A stretch of DNA of 64,000 bases from Fischerella sp. JS2 (GTDB lineage Bacteria > Cyanobacteriota > Cyanobacteriia > Cyanobacteriales > Nostocaceae), in NCBI RefSeq assembly GCF_032393985.1, contig NZ_CP135918.1, positions 5,023,724 through 5,087,723 on the forward strand, read 5' to 3'. Below the pieces are notes generated by a model. The model saw only the letters and a list, made by a program, of their open reading frames with translations, did not search any database and was not told the DNA's origin. A program made the translations under genes and the position numbers. Positions 55,509 to 64,000 of this stretch are shown piece after piece. Every line of letters begins with the position of its first letter. Position 1 is the first letter of the stretch.

Positions 55509-56018
55509 GTGATGGTAGGGGTAACACAGATCGAGATAGTTGATAGTGTCGAGGAACTAGAGAAGTTGCTCAGACATCAAAAACAGTCTCGGAGCAAAGA
55601 ACGTATACAAGCCCTATATCTGATTAAAGGGCAAGAAATGAGTGTAAGTGAGATTGCTAAAATCTTGGGAAAACATCGAGCTACAGTACATCGATGGTTG
55701 GCAGATTATCGAGAAGGAGGAATTGAGGCGGTTGTTGAATTTGGAACGAGTTCAGGTCGAAAAAGAGCAATACCAGATTGGGCTGTATCGAGTTTGAAAA
55801 AACAACTCGAACAACCAGAAGGTGGGTTTCAACGGTACACACAAATACAACATTGGTTAGAAAAAACCTTGGGTGTGCAAGCTGAGTACGCAACTGTACA
55901 TCATCTGGCACGTTACAGGCTCAAAGCCAAGCTGAAAGTCCCACGTCCGCGTAACCGAAAACAGGACGAAGAAAAACTAGAGTCTTTTAAAAAAAACTCG
56001 GTGATGACTTGCAATTAA
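55509..56018 (+). CDS. IS630 transposase, N-terminal HTH part (copy 2)
   Basis: Identical 169-residue protein to the one at 44255. HTH block MSVSEIAKILGKHRATVHRW; ends after the A8 tract at 55989-55996, where a -1 shift joins it to the DDE part. Confidence 0.9.
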   Translation: MMVGVTQIEIVDSVEELEKLLRHQKQSRSKERIQALYLIKGQEMSVSEIAKILGKHRATVHRWLADYREGGIEAVVEFGTSSGRKRAIPDWAVSSLKKQLEQPEGGFQRYTQIQHWLEKTLGVQAEYATVHHLARYRLKAKLKVPRPRNRKQDEEKLESFKKNSVMTCN

Positions 56019-56584
56019 TTGCTCAATACAGTGCCATTATCTTGCCCCAGTACGAAAATATTCGTTATTTTGTACAAGATGAGAGTCGATTTGGACTCAA
56101 AACCATTGAAGGACGTAAAATTACTCTTCCCGGAGTTAAGCCTATTGGTGATTGGCAGTGGCAATTTAAAGCGTTCTGGCTATATGGAGCAGTTGAACCA
56201 CTTACTGGGGAAAGTTTATTTTGGCAGTTTTCTCATGTTGATACCGAATGCTACCAACAATTTTTGAACGAGTTCGCTGCCTGTTATCCCAAATCACTTA
56301 ACATTCTCCAAGTTGATAACGGCTTATTTCATAAAGCTAAACGTTTACAAATTCCAGAGAATATTGTTCTTTTGTTCCAGCCTGCTCATTCTCCTGAACT
56401 GAATCCCATAGAGCGCGTTTGGGAATATCTCAAGCAAGACTTGAAATGGGAGCTATTTGATCACCTGGAGCATCTGCAAACCAAGGTTGCTCAACTCCTA
56501 GCTCTCCTCACTCCTCAAATTGCTGCTTCTTTGACTGGTTATGACTTCATCCTCAATGCCTTATCTGTCGCAAACATTTTTTGA
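56009..56584 (+). CDS. IS630 transposase, DDE catalytic part (copy 2)
   Basis: Identical to the protein at 44755, with the full triad (VQDESRFGLK, QVDNGLFHKAK, LNPIERVWEY). Both copies look intact and may be mobile. Confidence 0.9.
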   Translation: MQLIAQYSAIILPQYENIRYFVQDESRFGLKTIEGRKITLPGVKPIGDWQWQFKAFWLYGAVEPLTGESLFWQFSHVDTECYQQFLNEFAACYPKSLNILQVDNGLFHKAKRLQIPENIVLLFQPAHSPELNPIERVWEYLKQDLKWELFDHLEHLQTKVAQLLALLTPQIAASLTGYDFILNALSVANIF

Positions 56585-56594
56585 ATTGGTATTA

Positions 56595-56875
56595 CTTAAG
56601 GTTGTGATATCAATTGTATAAAAAAATGAAACAGATTGTTAGTAGGGGTTGAACGCAGTGAAACCCAATAAATATAAGACTGTGAGTGCTGACTCATTCA
56701 CTTGCAGATTCCGTGCTTGCACCAGACGCAAATCGGCGAAAGACCTCCCCATCTTCCTTTTCTGTGCTGGCAAGAAAAACTTTTTACCAAAGTGATATGA
56801 AAGTCATTTTAAGTGGGTAAGTTACTTTTAGAACACGGCAATCACCTATAACATCCCCACTTTAAGGAGAAACCC
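56595..56875. promoter_or_regulatory. Leader/promoter region of the pilin gene
   Basis: No gene. TTTAAGGAGAAACCC is a strong ribosome site before the ATG at 56876. Upstream promoter elements are not obvious; the IS630 copy ends about 280 bases before the gene. Confidence 0.45.
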
Positions 56876-57448
56876 ATGCTCAAGCCAGAACTGCAAGCCA
56901 AATTCCTCCAGCATTTGAACAATCGTAAGAAAAAAAATGAAGAAGGTTTTACACTTATTGAATTATTGGTGGTAGTAATTATTATCGGTGTACTGGCGGC
57001 TATTGCATTACCTTCGCTCTTAAGCCAAGTTAGTAAAGCGCGTCAGACAGAAGCAAAACAGAATACTGGTGCGATGAACCGGGCGCAGCAAGCATACTTT
57101 TTGGAAAACAATAACTCTTTCACAACTTCAGTTCAGCAATTAGCTCTTGGTATCAGAACACAGACTGATAACTATGTATACGAAATAGGGTCTACTGGTA
57201 CTACTGGCACAATTGTTACCAACAAAGGCAAGTCATTAAAGGCAAAGCTTAAGTCATACGCTGGTGTAACTTACACCTCAACTCAAACAGTAAGCGGAGT
57301 TAATGAAGCAATCACCTTAGCATTTCTCTGTGAAAGCTCGAACCCAGCAACCACAGATTACGCGAGCGGTATAACAGTGAACGATGGAGCCGCAAATACT
57401 ACTGCTTGTCCTAATGATGGTACTGGTACAATGAGCCCATTGAAATAA
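56876..57448 (+). CDS. pilA: Type IV pilin-like protein
   Basis: 190 residues. A long basic leader of about 25 residues ends in EEG, and the mature protein starts FTLIELLVVVIIIGVLAAIA, the prepilin peptidase site and the N-terminal helix that packs the pilus core (Glu at +5 present). The rest is the globular head, Thr/Asn/Ser rich, with two cysteines (LAFLCESSN and TTACPNDG) placed to form the C-terminal disulfide loop. Involved in pilus-based motility, adhesion or DNA uptake. The glycosyltransferase gene 127 bases downstream on the same strand suggests the pilin or another surface protein may be glycosylated. Confidence 0.92.
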   Translation: MLKPELQAKFLQHLNNRKKKNEEGFTLIELLVVVIIIGVLAAIALPSLLSQVSKARQTEAKQNTGAMNRAQQAYFLENNNSFTTSVQQLALGIRTQTDNYVYEIGSTGTTGTIVTNKGKSLKAKLKSYAGVTYTSTQTVSGVNEAITLAFLCESSNPATTDYASGITVNDGAANTTACPNDGTGTMSPLK

Positions 57449-57575
57449 GCAGTGTTCTATTTATTGCTTCCGCAAAATTTACGAGCAATATAGATGGATG
57501 ATTCAATCAGAGTGGGTAGTATCAACTACTCACTCTATTGACATGTAATTTAAGTATTTAGTTGCATTGAAGTTT

Positions 57576-59819
57576 ATGAATTCTAGATTTTCTGTAGAAA
57601 AATTTTTTAGTCAAGATGAATATGCTTATCAATGCTTTATCCAAGGTGATTACTCTCAAGCTGCAAATTTATACAAACAAGCAATTGATGCAGAACCGAA
57701 CGTAAAGTCTCACTGCTGGTATTTAGGTTTGAGTTTACTTCTACAGGGGCAAGAAGTAGAAGCGCAGACAACTTGGTTCATGGCAATTATGGAAGGTGAA
57801 CCAGATCAAGTTGAACTTTGGAATGACGAATTAGTAAGTATTTTGCAAGCAGAAGTAGAGAGATGGGAGAAAATATCTGATAGTTCCACAGCTTATTTGC
57901 TGAGACTACACATACAGGAAGTTCAACCCAAAAATCTGGAGAATTTATTACACATAGTCCAGTTAGCAATCAAGTTAAATAAATTTAGTGGAGATGATTT
58001 AAATTTTCTGAAACTTATTGAAATATTAAAATCAAAGTCACTAGTAGAAATTAATGCAAGCTTGTTAATACAAGTCCTACAGGAGGTTTTAGAGTGTGAG
58101 CCTCTGCATCAATCTTCACTAGAATTTTCTGAAGCTTGTTTACCGCATCTAGAAAATATCCCTCAATTTTTCGCTATTTTATTAGTAACAGCTATCACAA
58201 TTGCTTATTCTTTAAGAAAACCTACTCAAGCAGTTAAGTTTGCAGAATTATGTCTGCAAATCGATGCTGAAGATTTAGAATTATTAAGACATTTATCTGC
58301 TTTTTATCAAAATGCTGGAGATTACTTAAAAGGTATAGAGACAGCTAAAAAGTGCTATTCGCTATTAGAAGCAGAGGCGTTAGTAGATAGAGTTTTTGCG
58401 AATCATCTTCTGCTGCGAGGGTTGATTAACAGTGGTGGTTACTACGAGGAAGGTATTGCAGTTTTACAGCGTCAAGAATCGCTTTTAAATGAACTAATAG
58501 AACAGCACACAACTATAGATGACTACGCTCAAATATCTCGTGTGCTACTTTCAACATTTTTTTTCCCCTATCTTCGAGATCAGCCGCAGCAAACTAGAAA
58601 AATTCAGAACCAGATTGCTCAACTTTGCCAATTATATCTGCAAAAATATGTGAGTAAACGAGACAATTGGTATCAAAAACAACAATATTGTATTCATAAA
58701 AAACTGGATGCATCTAATAGAAGATTAAAAATTGGCTATCTATCTCATTGTTTCAGGCAACATTCAGTAGGGTGGTTAGCACGATGGTTATTCGAGTATC
58801 ACAATCGCGATCGCTTTGAAATCTATAATTACTTCATCAATTACAAAGATCAACAAGACCCACTACAACAATGGTATACCAGTACTGTTGAGCAAGCACG
58901 CAAAATGGGCATAGACAGCCAAGAAATTGCCAAGCAAATTTATCAGGATGAGATTGATATATTAATTGACCTTGATAGTCTCACTCTAGATATTAGCTGT
59001 GAAGTGATGGCACTTAAACCAGCTCCAGTGCAGGCTACTTGGCTAGGTTGGGATGCATCAGGAATACCAGCAATAGACTATTACATCGCTGATCCCTATG
59101 TTTTGCCAGAATCAGCTCAGGATTACTACAAAGAAAAAATCTGGCGCTTACCCCAAACTTACATTGCTGTGGATGGTTTTGAGGTAGGTGTACCAACTCT
59201 GCGTCGTGAGCATTTAAATATTCCAACGGATGCTGTAATTTATTTAAGCACTCAAGGGGGATGTAAGCGCCATCCTGATACTGTGCGGCTACAAATGAGA
59301 ATTTTAAAGGCGGTACCAAATAGCTACTTTTTGATTAAAGGATTAGCCGATCAAGAAGCAATTAAAGTCTTTTTTACCCAGCTAGCAAAAGAAGAGGGTG
59401 TAGATGGCGAGCGACTGCGATTTTTACCAGAAGTTCCCTCAGAAGCAATTCATCGAGCTAATTTAAGCATTGCTGATGTGATACTCGATACTTATCCCTA
59501 TAATGGTGCAACAACAACTATGGAGACTCTCTGGATGGGAATTCCTCTAGTTACAAAAGTAGGAGAGCAATTTGCTGCTCGCAACAGCTACACAATGATG
59601 ATGAATGCTGGATTAACAGAAGGTATTGCGTGGACAGATGGGGAATATTTAGACTGGGGTATTAGGTTAGGAAAAGACTCTGCTTTGCGGCAAAAAATAG
59701 TTTGCCAATTGCGAGAATTTAAGAAATCTGCGCCTTTATGGAATGCTCAAAAGTTTACTCAGGACATGGAAAAAGCATATGAGCAAATGTGGCAAATTTA
59801 TGTTGAAGGTAAGAGTTAA
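57576..59819 (+). CDS. TPR plus SPINDLY/OGT-type (GT41) glycosyltransferase
   Basis: 747 residues from ATG 57576 (MNSRFSVEK); an in-frame TTG at 57567 is also possible. About 1-290 is a helical TPR-like superhelix (DYSQAANLYKQAIDAEPNVK). About 383-740 is the catalytic GT41 domain: LKIGYLSHCFRQHSVGWLAR, PAPVQATWLGWDASGIPAID, then LDTYPYNGATTTMETLWMGI and PLVTKVGEQFAARNSYTMM. Eukaryotic relatives add GlcNAc or fucose to Ser/Thr. In bacteria similar enzymes glycosylate surface proteins. The acceptor here may be the adjacent pilin. Convergent with the giant glycosyltransferase gene. Confidence 0.88.
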   Translation: MNSRFSVEKFFSQDEYAYQCFIQGDYSQAANLYKQAIDAEPNVKSHCWYLGLSLLLQGQEVEAQTTWFMAIMEGEPDQVELWNDELVSILQAEVERWEKISDSSTAYLLRLHIQEVQPKNLENLLHIVQLAIKLNKFSGDDLNFLKLIEILKSKSLVEINASLLIQVLQEVLECEPLHQSSLEFSEACLPHLENIPQFFAILLVTAITIAYSLRKPTQAVKFAELCLQIDAEDLELLRHLSAFYQNAGDYLKGIETAKKCYSLLEAEALVDRVFANHLLLRGLINSGGYYEEGIAVLQRQESLLNELIEQHTTIDDYAQISRVLLSTFFFPYLRDQPQQTRKIQNQIAQLCQLYLQKYVSKRDNWYQKQQYCIHKKLDASNRRLKIGYLSHCFRQHSVGWLARWLFEYHNRDRFEIYNYFINYKDQQDPLQQWYTSTVEQARKMGIDSQEIAKQIYQDEIDILIDLDSLTLDISCEVMALKPAPVQATWLGWDASGIPAIDYYIADPYVLPESAQDYYKEKIWRLPQTYIAVDGFEVGVPTLRREHLNIPTDAVIYLSTQGGCKRHPDTVRLQMRILKAVPNSYFLIKGLADQEAIKVFFTQLAKEEGVDGERLRFLPEVPSEAIHRANLSIADVILDTYPYNGATTTMETLWMGIPLVTKVGEQFAARNSYTMMMNAGLTEGIAWTDGEYLDWGIRLGKDSALRQKIVCQLREFKKSAPLWNAQKFTQDMEKAYEQMWQIYVEGKS

Positions 59820-59919
59820 TTAACTTATACCTAGTAAGCAGTTAAATAAAAACACAATAGTTTACGAAATTATTAAGGTGGCTATAAATTTGATAGTTAC
59901 ACCTTTTATTCAATTTATA

Positions 59920-62900
59920 TTATGGAACTTTCAGACCTTCCTGTACCACCCGCCGATAAAAATTTTCTAGTGCTTCTACACAAGTTTTATCATTATATAA
60001 ATAAGAATGACGAGCTACCATCTGCTCAACAATGCTCATTCTCCATTCAGTTTCAATTCCTAATTTGACAGCGATTTCAATATATTCATCTTCATTTTTA
60101 GCAATTGTATCTGTCACACCTAACATTTGCAAAATGCCATAAGAATGACGACCGCGCATAAATTCACCAGGACAGGTGACAATAGGTAATTTGCAAGCGA
60201 TCGCTTCCAGTGCTGTATTACCACCAGACCAACTAAAAGTATCTAGAAAAATATCAGAGATACAATTAAGGTTTAAATACTCCACCCATTTCAATCTTGG
60301 TAATATCACACAATACTCTTCACTATTTAAGCCAAAGTTAGCAAAGGCATTTTGCAGGCGTCGGCGGAATTTGTCTGTAATATAAACACTTTGATGAGAT
60401 AAAAATGCAAATTGTGCATGAGGAACTCTTTGAGCGATCGCAGCAAAAATATAATCATACTGTGGTAGATATTTATAAAGAGATTGACAGGATAAATAGA
60501 GTATTGATTCCTCCGTTAACCCAAAGTCTAGACGAGATTTTTGAAGCTCAGGAATTATTGGCTGAGCATAAGATATGCCAATATTAGGCAAGCGAACTAA
60601 TTTCTCTGAATAGTGTGCTTGGGAGTTTTCCGGTTCCATCAAATCACTAGTTAAAAAGTAATCAATTGTAGGGCTACCTGAAGTGATGGGATGTCCCCAG
60701 GATGTACATTGTACTGGTGCAAGGCGCAGTCCTGCTATTTGTGATAATTGTGGTTGCATACCAATATCCAATATGACCAGTATATGTAGTTGATCGGAAA
60801 TAATCTTTTTACAGACTGATTCTAAATCTTGTGGTATGTGACAAAAATAATTACTATATAATCGGTACTGCTGAGTTATAGAATCTACTATTGGATCTAT
60901 ATGGTAGCAATATACCTCAAAGTCTTGGTGGTTTCTATTTCGCAGCCATCCAAGCATTAATCTTCCTACTGTATGCATACGCATACATTCAGATACATAA
61001 CCAATACGAATTTTACCATTGTTACTTACGGGCGGCATGGATATTGGTTTTACCCATTCGGGGTAATTAGCAGACATAACTTGATGAACAAAATGTCCAT
61101 ACTTTTTTTGTAAGTTTAAATCATTTTTTCCTTGATATTGTAAGTAAAAATTTGTACGGCAAGCTATAGCACTTAAAGCATTGCTTTTGTCTTCAATACT
61201 CTCTAAATATGTTTGCTGAACTAGTTGTTCTAACCCTTGAGTAAATCGCTGTCTATAGTAGTCAATCTCTGCCTCAGTTTCATAAAGAATAGGTAGTGTA
61301 CATTGCTGTTGTATTTTCAGAGATAAAACATGAGGTAGCAACTGTGAAGCTTGTTCTGCAACAGCTATTGCTTCCTGTGGTCTACCAAATACTTGTAAAG
61401 TAATACTCAATTCAAAATAAAGGATGGCTGATTCGGGATACAGCTTGATTCCAGCTTGGTAAGTTCTAATAGCCTCTTCATCTTTTTGCAGACGTTTATA
61501 ACAATCACCTAATGCTATGTAGAAAAACACATCACCTGTTTTGGTTTCAAGAAACTCCAAAAATTTTTCTACAGCTTTTTCAGATTTACCTTGACGATAA
61601 AAAGCATAGCCATAATTTAATGCTGCTTCTGCTTTATCATTTTTAGCTTCAAATGCTACTCCTAAATTATAGAGAATATCAGGATTACGTGGCTTCAATT
61701 CTAGAGCTTTCTCATAAGCAGTAATTGCATCATCTATCTGTTGTTTTTCTACAAGAATATTACCTAAATTAATATAACTACCGAAATGATCCGGTTTGGC
61801 TGCGATCGCTTGATGATAAATGGATTCAGCTTGCTCTAGCTTTCCCATTGCCAAAAAAATATTTCCCAGTTTATTGTAAGCATCAATTAATTTTGAATCT
61901 AAGAAAATTGCCTGTTGGTAAGCCTGAATTGCTTTGGGAATATCATCTATTTTTTCTAAAACCAAACCAAGACTGTAATGCTGGATAGCTCCTAATGGTT
62001 CAATTTTTAAACAGTTATTTAGTGCATCTAATGCTTCTTGATATCTTTCTTTTATGTAATACAGAGTACCGATGTTTAGCCAAGCTGCGGCATGATGGTT
62101 ATCCCACTGTAATACTTCCTGAAATTTCTTCTCAGCTTCATCCAATTGTCTATTATGATAGAATGCAAGAGCTTGCGTATGTAATTGACTTATTACCTCT
62201 TGACGGCTCTTAAGATGATTCTCTGGCTCAAGTTGACAATTGTGGCTATTTTTGCTTAGTAAATTATTCTGTAGTTTTTCAATAAAGATGTTTGTGCTGT
62301 AAGATATTAATTTTTCCGCTTTTAACTCTACAATGGCTTGCTTGTTTTCCTGTTCTAAAATAATTCTTGCTTTGATACGAGGTAACAAAGCTTGCCACTG
62401 AATTTCAGATAAATCACTTACTAAGGAAATTTCTAATTCCTCATAAATGTCTGCATCTGTCTGCATCAGGATATTCATCGTCACACCAGACAAAAACATT
62501 TGAGCATCTTCATAAGAAATATTACTAGTGCAGATCAATAAAGTAATCTGTTTACTATTAGGACAAGATGCGATCGCTTTAATCACTTTTCCCAACTCTA
62601 AACAGAGTGATTCTTCTGGTCGCGACCAATCTGGAAAAATAATTAAATTTGTCTCTTGTAGATTTAAAGGCAGAAGCATAGCATCAATTAAAGCTGAACT
62701 GACAATGTTTGCCATTGTAGACCAAGAAAACTTTTTCGCTTGTTCTAAACCCGCAGCAATTAATGCTTGACGAACACTAGGTTTTTGTACTTCGCAAAGT
62801 GCATCTGCTAATCCCTGTACATCATCATCCTTAATGTATATGGCTGTTTCTCCTGCTACTTCGGGAAGTGAAGCGTTAGGACAAGTAATAACTGGACAAC

Positions 62901-64000
62901 CACAAGCCATTGCTTCTAGTACAGGTAAGCCAAAACCTTCATACTTAGAAGGATAAACAAGTGCTACAGCACCAGAGTAAGCTATTGCTAACTCTTCATC
63001 GCTTAGTTGCAACATATGCACAACACTACCTGATGTTAAAGCTCTAAATTCAGGTGCTAATACACCACAGCTTCCTGTACAGACAATATCAAATCCGTTG
63101 CTACTTGCTAACTGATAAAAAGCTTGAAAAAATAAAATACTGTTCTTATACCCACTTCCTTCACCAACTACCATAAAGTATGGTTTACCAATACCATACT
63201 TGGTTCTAAAACTATTAACTTCTTCTGGTTTAGATGGTAAAAAAGTATTTTTTACTCCGCAATAAGCTACAGTGATAGCCTCTCTAGCTACATACTTGTA
63301 ACAGTTTACAAGATCATTTGCTGTATGTTCTGAAATTGCTATATACGCAGATGCATGTCTAATACCCTGCTGTTTTTCTCGCCACATAGGATGATTCATA
63401 TCCCATCCCATAATTTCTGGAATCATGTCATATGCCATAAATACAGAAGGTGTTGTAATTGGCGTTGTGTAGTAAGTGGAGATAAATATATCAGCACTTT
63501 CTTCATCACAAATTTGCTGTAATATTTCTCGGTCTACATCAGTATTATCGTAGTCATAAGTTGGAACTGTGCGGTATCTAATACCAGGAATTTTAGGAGT
63601 AGTACCAGCGCGATCAAGCACAATAATATGTTTAGCAAAACTGTTATTGCTCCATTCTTCTAGTAATGATGTCCAAACACGAGCAATACCTGTTTGATAT
63701 AATTGAAAAAATACGCCATCAACAATAATTAATGGTTGCGGTTTTTTAAGTTGTGGAGTCTGTAACTCTGCCGATTGTAAAAACTCCCAACTCTGATTTT
63801 CCGAATCTCTATAAGCTATTGGTTTTACACCGCATGATTCAACAGTATCAACCATTGTGTCATCTTGTACCCATGAGAAGTAATGCCTTAATAAAACTGG
63901 AAATTTAGTTTCTTCTTGTAAAACTTTCCACTGGGAAACGGCATTTTTATATCCATAATATTGTTCTTTGAATTCCAACTGATTTTGTGTTATATAGGCA
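59920..64000 (-). CDS. GT4 + TPR + SPINDLY/OGT-type multidomain glycosyltransferase, 5' end outside window
   Basis: The frame is open to the window edge ([19 protein letters not shown]), so the start is beyond 64000. Three parts are visible. A GT4-type transferase lies at about 75-440 (numbered from 63978), with [33 protein letters not shown] and the donor-site block [20 protein letters not shown]. About 600-890 are TPR repeats ([20 protein letters not shown]). About 985-1350 is a GT41 domain ([60 protein letters not shown]). Two catalytic domains in one chain suggest it builds a short glycan stepwise on a protein. Product is unknown. Confidence 0.88.
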   Translation of the reverse strand, partial: AYITQNQLEFKEQYYGYKNAVSQWKVLQEETKFPVLLRHYFSWVQDDTMVDTVESCGVKPIAYRDSENQSWEFLQSAELQTPQLKKPQPLIIVDGVFFQLYQTGIARVWTSLLEEWSNNSFAKHIIVLDRAGTTPKIPGIRYRTVPTYDYDNTDVDREILQQICDEESADIFISTYYTTPITTPSVFMAYDMIPEIMGWDMNHPMWREKQQGIRHASAYIAISEHTANDLVNCYKYVAREAITVAYCGVKNTFLPSKPEEVNSFRTKYGIGKPYFMVVGEGSGYKNSILFFQAFYQLASSNGFDIVCTGSCGVLAPEFRALTSGSVVHMLQLSDEELAIAYSGAVALVYPSKYEGFGLPVLEAMACGCPVITCPNASLPEVAGETAIYIKDDDVQGLADALCEVQKPSVRQALIAAGLEQAKKFSWSTMANIVSSALIDAMLLPLNLQETNLIIFPDWSRPEESLCLELGKVIKAIASCPNSKQITLLICTSNISYEDAQMFLSGVTMNILMQTDADIYEELEISLVSDLSEIQWQALLPRIKARIILEQENKQAIVELKAEKLISYSTNIFIEKLQNNLLSKNSHNCQLEPENHLKSRQEVISQLHTQALAFYHNRQLDEAEKKFQEVLQWDNHHAAAWLNIGTLYYIKERYQEALDALNNCLKIEPLGAIQHYSLGLVLEKIDDIPKAIQAYQQAIFLDSKLIDAYNKLGNIFLAMGKLEQAESIYHQAIAAKPDHFGSYINLGNILVEKQQIDDAITAYEKALELKPRNPDILYNLGVAFEAKNDKAEAALNYGYAFYRQGKSEKAVEKFLEFLETKTGDVFFYIALGDCYKRLQKDEEAIRTYQAGIKLYPESAILYFELSITLQVFGRPQEAIAVAEQASQLLPHVLSLKIQQQCTLPILYETEAEIDYYRQRFTQGLEQLVQQTYLESIEDKSNALSAIACRTNFYLQYQGKNDLNLQKKYGHFVHQVMSANYPEWVKPISMPPVSNNGKIRIGYVSECMRMHTVGRLMLGWLRNRNHQDFEVYCYHIDPIVDSITQQYRLYSNYFCHIPQDLESVCKKIISDQLHILVILDIGMQPQLSQIAGLRLAPVQCTSWGHPITSGSPTIDYFLTSDLMEPENSQAHYSEKLVRLPNIGISYAQPIIPELQKSRLDFGLTEESILYLSCQSLYKYLPQYDYIFAAIAQRVPHAQFAFLSHQSVYITDKFRRRLQNAFANFGLNSEEYCVILPRLKWVEYLNLNCISDIFLDTFSWSGGNTALEAIACKLPIVTCPGEFMRGRHSYGILQMLGVTDTIAKNEDEYIEIAVKLGIETEWRMSIVEQMVARHSYLYNDKTCVEALENFYRRVVQEGLKVP

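Larger units (their letters stand above)
55447..56592 (+). mobile_element. IS630-family insertion sequence, copy 2 (1146 bp)
   Basis: Same ends, length and gene content as the copy at 44193; features are offset by exactly 11254 bases. Flanked by TA (55445-55446 and 56593-56594). Inserted in non-coding DNA just after a repeat-like text (TTCTTTGTGTCCTTTGTGGG). The identical encoded proteins suggest recent transposition. Confidence 0.95.

Overview
The window is from a filamentous, probably heterocyst-forming cyanobacterium (Nostocales type). The evidence is the low-GC coding style with many GCGATCGC (HIP1) octamers, a photosynthetic-type NDH-1 subunit, a decayed xisI gene, cyanobacterial families (DUF2996, HTH-AAA proteins, double-glycine peptide arrays) and typical dispersed repeats such as runs of ACTAACTACTAACCACTAA and hairpins built on GTACAGACGCG. 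No rRNA, tRNA or CRISPR array was recognised. The first and last genes run off the window.

Layout. 1-4.1 kb: 3' part of ndhD, a secreted M15-type peptidase, a double universal-stress protein and a NarL-type response regulator. 4.3-4.75 kb: nested inverted-repeat elements. 4.8-16.5 kb: a peptide-export cluster. It holds four near-identical tandem 70-aa double-glycine precursors, two divergent precursors, a protein with duplicated cyclic-nucleotide-binding-like domains, an HlyD-type adaptor, a C39 peptidase/ABC exporter, a second ABC exporter, and a DUF3445 heme-type oxygenase. 16.5-27.4 kb: nagB, an AAA/14-WD40 protein, two paralogous ParA/MinD-like ATPases, a PhoX-like protein and an HTH-AAA ATPase. 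27.8-33.4 kb: small housekeeping and hypothetical genes (cutA, cupin, VOC, DUF4385, TM2, DUF2996). 33.8-35.6 kb: four decayed genes, including an ssb fragment and xisI. 35.7-37.4 kb: a MoaD-like sulfur carrier and threonine synthase.

38.2-52.3 kb is a collinear set of secreted DUF11/SdrD-like beta-sandwich proteins with one large Ig-plus-beta-barrel outer-membrane protein. Two members are broken by insertion sequences. An IS630-family element sits in the barrel gene with TA duplicated, and an IS1-family element sits in the signal peptide of the last gene with an 8-bp duplication. Both reading frames join perfectly when the elements are removed. 53.9-55.3 kb holds a shortened stress protein and an SLH-domain protein, followed by a second identical IS630 copy. 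56.9-64 kb holds a type IV pilin and two SPINDLY/OGT-type glycosyltransferases, one fused to a GT4 domain.

Most notable observations: (i) a 71-bp element upstream of both the peptide-precursor array and the first ParA-like gene, at almost the same distance from the start codons, suggesting co-regulation; (ii) acidic, cysteine-free peptide cores, all with net charge -4, next to a heme-type oxygenase; (iii) the DUF11/beta-barrel gene set with a shared C-terminal motif; (iv) MITEs, one of which carries the ends of the resident IS630.
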